A stretch of DNA of 7,389 nucleotides from Bifidobacterium breve (GTDB lineage: Bacteria; Actinomycetota; Acidimicrobiia; Acidimicrobiales; Ilumatobacteraceae): contig CAMDER010000085.1 of NCBI GenBank assembly GCA_945896935.1, positions 1 to 7,389 on the forward strand, written 5' to 3'. A program made the position numbers and the translations under genes. Shown piece after piece: positions 1 to 5,138 of the stretch. How positions within the stretch are numbered: position 1 is the first letter of the stretch; every line of letters begins with the position of its first letter. The notes beneath the pieces were generated by a model. It was not told the DNA's origin. It did no database searches and was given only the letters and a program-made list of their open reading frames with translations.

Positions 1-144
1 GGCGTTGTCGGATTTGGCATCGTGGCCGGAATCGGATTCTCTGGAGCCTTGATTTATTGGATTGGTTTACGACAGATCGCATTAGGTGCCGCGCCGGCAT
101 CGGTTGTTGCGCAATTACGCCAGCGATTTAGTCGTTCGCGCTGA
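1..144 (+). CDS. C-terminal end of an unidentified membrane protein (partial)
   Basis: Reading frame 1 is open from the first base to a TGA at 142-144 and gives the last 47 residues of a protein whose start lies outside the window. The segment has one hydrophobic Gly/Ala-rich stretch of about 20 residues (residues 3-24 of the visible part, containing ALIYWIGL), followed by a short Ala-rich linker and a basic end (RQRFSRSR). This is the usual shape of a last transmembrane helix with a positively charged cytoplasmic tail. Its final 17 bases overlap the end of the convergent gene on the opposite strand. I do not recognise the family; nothing in so short a tail separates a transporter from a small membrane protein. 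Codon use resembles the neighbours, which supports its being a real gene end. Confidence 0.6.
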   Translation, partial: GVVGFGIVAGIGFSGALIYWIGLRQIALGAAPASVVAQLRQRFSRSR

Positions 145-1384
145 ATTCAAGTCGAGCCAACCATAAGCCAGGTGCATCAAGCTCAGAGAGTGTCGGCAAA
201 TTAGCCGCAGAAACGTAGAGCGGCGCTAGACCACTTTCACCATTGCGTTCAATAACACCTTGTACGAAATGACGACCACGCTCTACTTGCTGACGATTGA
301 TGTGTAGCCCGAGAAGTTTTTCGACAAAAACAGTTTCTTCGCCCGACTCAACTCGACGGCGACGAGCGGCTTCGGCGATTCGCGAAGGATTACCGAGCAC
401 TCGTGAACCAACTGCATCAGTCATGTGATCGGACCAACCAATAATGAGGCCGAGTAAAGCATCAAGCTGTGGCTGCAGGCGGTTTTGTTCTTCAGAGCGA
501 ACGGCACCCAGCATGAGTTCTGGATCACTCAAAATCTTTTGCAGTGAACCCATGAGATCATTGGGATCGGCACTCTCGAGATTGGACAACTTGTCGGTGA
601 TCGCCGATGGATCAGGGCGAAAGGCCGCGATAAACGATTGCACCATGTCAGTGACGGCATCGCGAATATGAGTGATGCTGTACAACTGATGAACGACGAG
701 TTCGCGGATAAGAGTCCACATCCGTACATCTTCAAGCGGCAAATCCCATTCTTTGGCGAATGCATCAACAGTTGACGGGACAATAGCGATTTCATTTTTG
801 ATAGGTCGTGGAAGTGGCAAGTCGTATTGCCCGAGAGATTTTTTCGCCAGGTGACCAACCATTGAACCGACTGTCATGCCCATAGTCATCGGGGCAATCA
901 TGTTGGTAATGCCCGCAAACATTGAGGCAAACGGATCGTTATCGGCTGCTGATTCTGAGGAGTCGTTTTGCTGTGAACTGAGGGCTGTCGCCAACTGGGT
1001 GAATAGTGGCCGATAATCATCAAGGGTGCGTTGAGCCCACGCACCAGGCGTCACCATGATTGGTTCAACCGAACTTGCAGAGCTGATGTCACCAAGTCCG
1101 GTGATTTGATGAACGTGCATGCCCGCGATGCGCGCGAGATTGGCATATTCAATGCGCACCAACGGATCAACATTAGGTTCAGTTTGACCATCGGTTGCGG
1201 TGACGAGAGCAACCTGACGAGCGGTATCCCATTGGATAGGACCTTGAGTACTAAACATTTTCATCATGTCGCCGAACATGGGCATGTTGCCGAACATCTT
1301 GCCGAACATGTTGCCAGGAGTATTTTCGGGGTTGGCATCGTCGTCGCCGTCAGAATCAAATGGATTGGGGAAATCGCCAGACAC
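128..1384 (-). CDS. DUF2342 / Zincin_2-family protein, probably catalytically inactive
   Basis: This 418-residue protein matches the actinobacterial zincin-like family annotated as 'zinc-dependent metalloprotease' or 'putative hydrolase' (DUF2342, TIGR03624-like as I recall it). It has an acidic, Gly/Met/Phe-rich N-terminus (1-48), then the start of the folded domain at GPIQWDTAR (48-56), a Met/Gly-rich segment (150-180) ending in YDLPLPRP, and the helix where zincins carry HExxH. Here that motif reads RELVVH (227-232), so the first zinc-binding His is Arg. The downstream motif, usually EGW/EGH, reads IIGWSDH (314-320) with the Glu replaced. Zinc hydrolysis is therefore doubtful and a structural role more likely. 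No signal peptide is visible, so it is probably cytoplasmic. The start is GTG at 1384-1382, forced by an in-frame TAG shortly upstream. No Shine-Dalgarno sequence is present, but TATGCT lies 6 bases before the GTG. Family assignment is fairly sure; function is unknown. Confidence 0.8.
   Translation of the reverse strand: MSGDFPNPFDSDGDDDANPENTPGNMFGKMFGNMPMFGDMMKMFSTQGPIQWDTARQVALVTATDGQTEPNVDPLVRIEYANLARIAGMHVHQITGLGDISSASSVEPIMVTPGAWAQRTLDDYRPLFTQLATALSSQQNDSSESAADNDPFASMFAGITNMIAPMTMGMTVGSMVGHLAKKSLGQYDLPLPRPIKNEIAIVPSTVDAFAKEWDLPLEDVRMWTLIRELVVHQLYSITHIRDAVTDMVQSFIAAFRPDPSAITDKLSNLESADPNDLMGSLQKILSDPELMLGAVRSEEQNRLQPQLDALLGLIIGWSDHMTDAVGSRVLGNPSRIAEAARRRRVESGEETVFVEKLLGLHINRQQVERGRHFVQGVIERNGESGLAPLYVSAANLPTLSELDAPGLWLARLEFSAND
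1271..1309. repeat. Short repeat encoding Met-Phe-Gly units
   Basis: The nine-base unit GCCGAACAT occurs three times, beginning at 1271, 1289 and 1301. It encodes MFG-type repeats on the minus strand in the N-terminus of the DUF2342 protein (NMFGKMFGNMPMFGDMMKMF, residues 25-44). It is an in-frame low-complexity repeat of a coding region, not a mobile or regulatory repeat. Confidence 0.6.
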
Positions 1385-1390
1385 ATTGCG

Positions 1391-1396
1391 AGCATA
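1391..1396 (-). promoter_or_regulatory. Candidate -10 element of the DUF2342 gene
   Basis: On the minus strand the hexamer TATGCT (1396 down to 1391) fits the TANNNT form of an actinobacterial -10 element. It ends 6 bases before the GTG start, so transcription would begin at or next to the start codon. No good -35 is seen (TGTAAA about 18 bases upstream is weak). A leaderless mRNA is the simplest reading because no ribosome binding site is present. Confidence 0.3.
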
Positions 1397-1414
1397 GAAC
1401 TAATTGCCCAGGTT

Positions 1415-1442
1415 TTTACAGCGCGTCAGGTGACGGTAATGT
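1415..1442 (+). promoter_or_regulatory. Candidate promoter of the SDR-like gene (-35 and -10)
   Basis: TTTACA (1415-1420) and TAATGT (1437-1442) are separated by 16 bases and resemble a housekeeping actinobacterial promoter. Seven bases after the -10 lies GTG at 1450, in frame with the SDR-like protein, so the transcript may be leaderless. This element and the one for the opposite gene share a gap of only 65 bases, so the two genes could be controlled together. Confidence 0.4.
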
Positions 1443-1449
1443 CGCCTAT

Positions 1450-2511
1450 GTGACAATGTCTGCGACTTCGCTTGATGAACCAGGTTCTGCTGGGTCGCGA
1501 CATTCTGATGGGTTGCCACTAAATGAATCCACGAGTGATGTGATCAGGGTTGTCGTGAGCGGAGGGCAGTGGCCACTCGGCCGGCGGGTCATTGAGATCC
1601 TCAAGGCTGATGGCGGTTTTGAAGTTCGCGAAGTCAACCAGAGCACCGATGTGATTGATGCCTCACTCGATGTTTTTATCCACCTAGCCTCGGGTGATCA
1701 CGACGCACTTGTTGAACGTCGTCGTAGCGCAGTGATTGGCACGCCCGAGCTGTTGCAAGCAGCGACTGTTCAAGGAGCCAAACACATTGTGTTGTTGTCT
1801 TCGGCGATGGTGTACGGAGCCTGGCCGAACAACCCCATTCCGTTGACTGAAGATACGGCACTGCGACCCGACTTCGGATTTGCTTTTGCACGACAGTTGG
1901 CCACGGTCGAACAACTCGTTGACGATTGGCGCGTATCTGGCGACGATCGAAGCACGACTGTTTTACGACCAGTCCTGGCAATGGCGGCCGACGGTGCATC
2001 CAGTTTAGTACGAGCGCTTGCAGCAGGTATGGGGGGACGCCTTGGTGAAGACGATGTACCAGCGCAGTTTTTGCATCTTGACGATCTGGCCGAGGCAGTC
2101 GTTTTGGCGACTCGCAAAAAACTTAATGGTGTCTACAACGTTGCGCCCGATGGTTTTGTGCACAGTGCTCGAGTGCGCTCATTGTGGGGTATGGCACCGC
2201 GATTGCGGTTACCAGATCGGATGAGCGAAATTGTGAGCGACTTACGCTGGCGTTTTCAACGTGGCCCTATTCCTCCGGGTCTTCGTCCATACGTGCGTTC
2301 AACTTGGCTTGTTTCGAATGGACGACTACGTGCCGAAGGTTGGACCCCGACTGTCACCAATGAGCAAGCATTTGTTGAGGGAACTGACGTCAAATGGTGG
2401 ACAATGTTGACTCCGAAGCGTAAGCAAGAGATTGCTTTAGGAGCAATGGTTACCGGGATTTTTGTAGCAGTAATTACGGTGTTGGTTGCAGCGAGAAAAT
2501 ATCGTCGCTAG
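1450..2511 (+). CDS. NAD(P)-binding SDR/epimerase-fold protein with C-terminal membrane anchor
   Basis: About 353 residues with the layout of extended short-chain dehydrogenases (NAD-dependent epimerase family). Numbered from ATG 1456, there is a polar N-terminal tail (1-28), the first Rossmann strand and glycine loop VVVSGGQWPLGRR (32-44), LLSSAMVYG (113-121), LRPV (170-173), QFLHLDDLAEAVVLA (204-218), GVYNVAPDG (225-233) and a C-terminal EGWTP segment. The first loop aligns with GxxGxxG, but the middle Gly is Trp. The catalytic YxxxK position reads FARQL (144-148), so both Tyr and Lys are missing. Normal dehydrogenase or epimerase chemistry is unlikely; nucleotide or substrate binding may remain. 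Residues 326-346 form a hydrophobic helix followed by RKYRR, so the protein is probably tail-anchored in the membrane with its domain in the cytoplasm. GTG 1450 is chosen from promoter position; ATG 1456 is equally possible, and the open frame back to 1360 would intrude into the divergent gene. Confidence 0.78.
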   Translation: MTMSATSLDEPGSAGSRHSDGLPLNESTSDVIRVVVSGGQWPLGRRVIEILKADGGFEVREVNQSTDVIDASLDVFIHLASGDHDALVERRRSAVIGTPELLQAATVQGAKHIVLLSSAMVYGAWPNNPIPLTEDTALRPDFGFAFARQLATVEQLVDDWRVSGDDRSTTVLRPVLAMAADGASSLVRALAAGMGGRLGEDDVPAQFLHLDDLAEAVVLATRKKLNGVYNVAPDGFVHSARVRSLWGMAPRLRLPDRMSEIVSDLRWRFQRGPIPPGLRPYVRSTWLVSNGRLRAEGWTPTVTNEQAFVEGTDVKWWTMLTPKRKQEIALGAMVTGIFVAVITVLVAARKYRR

Positions 2512-3328
2512 CACTGAGCGCACTGATTTGCTTTTCAATACTCGGAATCGGGATAAAGCCAAGCACTTTATTGCTTTGTGTACACAGACCGACAAGCCGA
2601 CCGCTTTGATCGACGACCGGAGCACCTTCGGCGAATGCCGAAATATCTATCTTGTTATCATCGCCTGATCGCAGAGTGATCATCATTTGATCTGAGGTTT
2701 CATCAATGATGAGTCGTTTGGGATTTTCAAGCAACACCGTCACAACTTGACCTGACGTAAAACCTTGACTGTATTTAATTCTGCTTGTACGAGAGACAGT
2801 TCGGAGAAAGGTGAGCGGATCAAACTGTTGTTCAATTTGCAAGACTGCAATTCCGCTGTTTGGAAATATATGAACAAGGTTTGCCGTGTTGTTTGAATGA
2901 TCGGGGAGTTGAACCGAGACTGTTTCAAGTTCACCAAGTGCTGCCACCGTCGTCACCAAAATTTGATTATTAAAGAGGATGATGCCCATTGCCGCTGAAG
3001 CGGATAAATGACTATCAACTGCCGCGACATGAAGGTCGGCGTTAGTGAGGGCGACGATGTCAGATGTGTTTTGGTGACCTGAGCGCGGGATGAGTACCAG
3101 CAGAAGTCCCGAGATCAAGATGGATCCGGCGATGCACGAAAAACCGACAAGCCCCCGTCCGCGTCGCCCGATGTCGATTGGAGTGAGTGCCTGCAGGGTG
3201 ACGGTGGCAAAGCCGACTTCGGAAGGATGACGCCACATGCGCTCATGGGGTGGTTGCGGGGCTGGGACGTACGAATCGTCGGGATAGGCGTCGTCGGGGC
3301 CCGCTCCGAAGTCGTTGTTCATTCCCAT
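2474..3328 (-). CDS. Membrane-anchored trypsin-like (S1C/HtrA-fold) protein lacking the catalytic triad
   Basis: This 284-residue protein has an acidic, Pro-rich cytoplasmic N-terminus (1-50) containing HERMWRHPSEVG (28-39), an RRGRG stop-transfer segment, one transmembrane helix (about 60-80), and an extracytoplasmic domain with the hallmarks of an HtrA-like double beta-barrel. The segment ILVTTVAALG (123-132) stands where active members have ILTNAHVV, NSGIAVLQIE (157-166) where they have DLAVLKV, and AFAEGAPVVDQSGRLVGLC (231-249) where they have GNSGGP followed by G.vvGi. His, Asp and Ser are thus Ala, Gly and Glu, so it should not be a protease. There is no C-terminal PDZ domain, unlike full HtrA. 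The WRHPSE motif is one I associate with acidimicrobial membrane-bound trypsin-like proteins. Its end overlaps the convergent SDR-like gene by 38 bases. ATG 3328 is preceded by TAACCT at a leaderless distance; an in-frame ATG two codons later is an alternative. Family fairly sure, role unknown. Confidence 0.72.
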   Translation of the reverse strand: MGMNNDFGAGPDDAYPDDSYVPAPQPPHERMWRHPSEVGFATVTLQALTPIDIGRRGRGLVGFSCIAGSILISGLLLVLIPRSGHQNTSDIVALTNADLHVAAVDSHLSASAAMGIILFNNQILVTTVAALGELETVSVQLPDHSNNTANLVHIFPNSGIAVLQIEQQFDPLTFLRTVSRTSRIKYSQGFTSGQVVTVLLENPKRLIIDETSDQMMITLRSGDDNKIDISAFAEGAPVVDQSGRLVGLCTQSNKVLGFIPIPSIEKQISALSASDDIFSLQPTP

Positions 3329-3336
3329 AATGAGGC

Positions 3337-3342
3337 AGGTTA
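3337..3342 (-). promoter_or_regulatory. Candidate -10 element of the trypsin-like gene
   Basis: On the minus strand TAACCT (3342 down to 3337) fits TANNNT and ends 8 bases before ATG 3328, which would give a leader of zero to one base. No convincing -35 is seen. The call rests on the repeated spacing seen at other leading genes of this window. Confidence 0.25.
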
Positions 3343-3349
3343 GTAAAGA

Positions 3350-3913
3350 ATGCCGAAGAGTGGCACGCGCTCAAGCGTTCAAGTTGGATGTAACCGCTAC
3401 GCTCAAGATGTGCTCGTTGAGAAGTCCGCTGACGAATGGTTTGCCATCACCGCTGAACCATTGTCGGTGGGTGAGTTGTACGACTGGGCGGTCCGCCCCG
3501 ATTGTGGAGCCGTGGTGGTTTTTTCTGGGACTGTTCGCGATCATGCGATTGAGGACGGACAATTTCGCTCGGGTGTTGAATTTCTTGAGTACGAGGCGTA
3601 CGCCGAAGAAGTGATTCCGCGGTTTCGTGCTATCGCCTTAGAAGCTCGTCAACGCTGGAACGATCTCGGACGCTTCGCACTTGTCCATCGAGTGGGTCGT
3701 ATTGAACTTGGTGAGTCATCGGTCATTGCCGTCGTATCGGCACCTCATCGCCCCGAGGCATTTGAAGCGGCACGTTTTGCCATTGATGCACTGAAGTCAT
3801 CGGCTCCGATCTGGAAACATGAGACCTGGGATGGTGGAAGTGACTGGGGGACTGGAGCGACCGCGCCAGTTAATGCTTCGGAAGTTCGTTCGTCAGAAGG
3901 CGCCGGTCACTGA
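3350..3913 (+). CDS. moaE: Molybdopterin synthase catalytic subunit MoaE
   Basis: MoaE is the large subunit of molybdopterin synthase. With thiocarboxylated MoaD it puts two sulphurs into cyclic pyranopterin monophosphate to form molybdopterin in the cytoplasm. Recognisable segments are GAVVVFSGTVRDHA (53-66), the YEAY segment (81-84), HRVGRIELGE (113-122), VSAPHRPEAFEA (129-140) and ALKSSAPIWKHE (147-158). K149 and K156 fall where the family has its active-site lysines, and R63 lies in the conserved GxVR turn, so it looks functional. The core starts near residue 29, and the first 20 residues look unlike a conserved MoaE. GTG at 3410 (167 residues, nearer the 150 of the E. coli protein) has a TACGCT hexamer 6 bases upstream and may be the true start; ATG 3350 is kept as the longest form. 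No moaD is in the window. The stop overlaps the next gene as TGATG, so translation is probably coupled. Confidence 0.92.
   Translation: MPKSGTRSSVQVGCNRYAQDVLVEKSADEWFAITAEPLSVGELYDWAVRPDCGAVVVFSGTVRDHAIEDGQFRSGVEFLEYEAYAEEVIPRFRAIALEARQRWNDLGRFALVHRVGRIELGESSVIAVVSAPHRPEAFEAARFAIDALKSSAPIWKHETWDGGSDWGTGATAPVNASEVRSSEGAGH
3398..3403 (+). promoter_or_regulatory. Candidate -10 element deciding an alternative moaE start
   Basis: TACGCT fits TANNNT and ends 6 bases before an in-frame GTG at 3410-3412. The spacing equals that seen before other leading genes in the window. If it is used, moaE mRNA is leaderless and the protein lacks the 20 unconserved residues encoded from 3350. No clear -35 accompanies it. 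Confidence 0.25.
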
Positions 3914-4128
3914 TGGTTTACATATTGCTCGCAGTGGTTGTTATTTGTGTCGTGGTTTTTGCAGTACTCGCAACAAGCCGACGTACTCCCACAAGCAATG
4001 ACAGCGTTGCAGATTTTCAACGTCACTTAAATGCGTTGTCTCCTGAAGCACGTCGACATACGGTGGAGAATTATCCCGTTGTGACGTCGCCAACCGAAGA
4101 AACTGAGGAACCAGACGATGGCGCGTGA
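3913..4128 (+). CDS. Small single-pass membrane protein between moaE and mreB
   Basis: This 71-residue protein starts at an ATG that shares its A with the TGA of moaE (TGATG) and ends 11 bases inside mreB, so it is clearly part of the operon and probably translated by coupling. A weak AGAAGG (3895-3900) lies 12 bases upstream of the start. Residues 3-20 are a strongly hydrophobic Val/Ile/Leu/Ala helix, followed by SRRTPTS, which by the positive-inside rule puts the tail in the cytoplasm. The tail holds a probable amphipathic helix, SVADFQRHLNALSPEARR (31-48), and an acidic Glu/Asp end. There is no Cys lipobox and no known enzyme motif. I do not recognise a named family. A cytoplasmic-facing anchor next to mreB makes a membrane partner of MreB an attractive but untested guess; it is too short to be MreC, MreD or RodZ. 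Confidence 0.82.
   Translation: MVYILLAVVVICVVVFAVLATSRRTPTSNDSVADFQRHLNALSPEARRHTVENYPVVTSPTEETEEPDDGA
4105..4110 (+). promoter_or_regulatory. Ribosome binding site of mreB
   Basis: GAGGAA lies 7 bases before ATG 4118, inside the end of the preceding small gene. It is the clearest Shine-Dalgarno sequence in the window and fixes the mreB start. It contrasts with the leading genes, which have none. Confidence 0.65.
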
Positions 4129-5122
4129 CCTTGCGATTGACTTAGGTACTGCAAACACTTTGGTGTACATGAAGGGTCGCGGCATTGTGCTGAACGAACC
4201 TTCAGTGATTGCTCTCAATCGTCAGACCGGTGAAGTACTGGCAACTGGTCACGAAGCGTGGCACATGATTGGCCGTACACCCGGATACATCGTTGCGGTA
4301 CGACCGCTACGCGGTGGGGCTATTACCGACTTTGATGTCACCGAACGCATGATTCGTTTGTTGCTGCAGCGAGTTGGAGTCAGTCGCTTTACCCGCCCCA
4401 AAGTGGTTATTTGCGTGCCTTCGGCCATTACCGAAGTTGAGCGGCGTGCGGTGACAGACGCGGCCCGTCGTGCTGGTGCCGCTGACGCTCAATTGATTGA
4501 ACAACCGATGGCCGCGGCAATTGGTGCTCAGCTGCCGATCGACGAGCCAGTTGGCAACATGGTCATCGACATCGGTGGCGGCACGAGCGAAACCGCGGTC
4601 ATCAGCTTGGGCGGCATCGTTGCCCTTGAAGCTGTTCGTGTTGGAAGTTTTGATATTGACAATGCAATTCAAAACTATGTGCGACGCGAACACGGTATTG
4701 CGATTGGCGAACGCACCGCTGAAGAAATCAAGGTGGCAATTGGTTCGGCCGCTCAGACGCCTGACGAAGTTGAAGCCGAAGTGAGTGGTCGCGACTTAAT
4801 GATGGGTCTTCCGAAGACGGTTGTTCTGACGCCTGAAGAAATTCGTTATGCCATCGACGACGTCGTGTCGCAAATTGTGCAGTCGGTTGTTCGATGCTTG
4901 GCAAAAGCGCCAGCCGAATTGGCGCAAGATTTCTTGACTCGCGGCATGTACTTGGTTGGCGGTGGTGGATTGCTGCGCGGACTCGCCGAACGTATTGAAA
5001 CCGAAACACAAGTGCCGGTACGCATGTCGCAAATGCCGCTCGAGTCAGTTGTGCTTGGTGCTGGCCACTGTATTGAGAACTACGACGCGTTGAAGCGTAT
5101 GTTCATGGGTCAGCGACGTTAA
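4118..5122 (+). CDS. mreB: MreB-type bacterial actin (rod-shape determining protein)
   Basis: MreB polymerises with ATP on the inner face of the membrane and guides lateral cell-wall synthesis. The 334 residues carry the actin-fold signatures in order: phosphate loop 1 DLGTANTLVY (8-17), GRGIVLNEPSV (20-30), VRPLRGGAITDFD (61-73), VPSAITEVERRAV (100-112) with the Glu expected to activate water, LIEQPMAAAIGA (126-137), phosphate loop 2 DIGGGTSE (151-158), and the adenosine motif LVGGGGLLRGL (279-289). Length and motifs are those of an intact MreB. The start is fixed by GAGGA and by the family N-terminus; the hydrophobic or amphipathic N-terminal extension used by E. coli MreB to bind membrane is absent. 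It is the last gene of the moaE operon. No mreC, mreD, pbp2 or rodA follows: the next gene is convergent after 16 bases. A paralogue such as Mbl cannot be excluded from sequence alone. Confidence 0.93.
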   Translation: MARDLAIDLGTANTLVYMKGRGIVLNEPSVIALNRQTGEVLATGHEAWHMIGRTPGYIVAVRPLRGGAITDFDVTERMIRLLLQRVGVSRFTRPKVVICVPSAITEVERRAVTDAARRAGAADAQLIEQPMAAAIGAQLPIDEPVGNMVIDIGGGTSETAVISLGGIVALEAVRVGSFDIDNAIQNYVRREHGIAIGERTAEEIKVAIGSAAQTPDEVEAEVSGRDLMMGLPKTVVLTPEEIRYAIDDVVSQIVQSVVRCLAKAPAELAQDFLTRGMYLVGGGGLLRGLAERIETETQVPVRMSQMPLESVVLGAGHCIENYDALKRMFMGQRR

Positions 5123-5138
5123 ATAAATCGTTACTGAT

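Noticed and set aside
1439..1453. Four-codon leader reading frame (ATG TCG CCT ATG TGA) ahead of the SDR-like gene
   Set aside because: It overlaps the proposed -10 element and has no clear ribosome binding site; likely chance.
1031..1453. Plus-strand frame of 140 codons opposite the start of the DUF2342 gene
   Set aside because: It is antisense to a recognised coding sequence, has no family resemblance and no initiation signal.
3326..3331. CATAAT as a -10 element for moaE at 3350
   Set aside because: It matches TATAAT in five of six bases but has no -35 and lies over the start codon of the divergent gene; the case for GTG 3410 is no weaker.
3329..3409. Molybdenum-cofactor riboswitch ahead of moaE
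   Set aside because: The gap is too short for that structured RNA (at most about 80 bases even with the later start) and no paired helices stand out.
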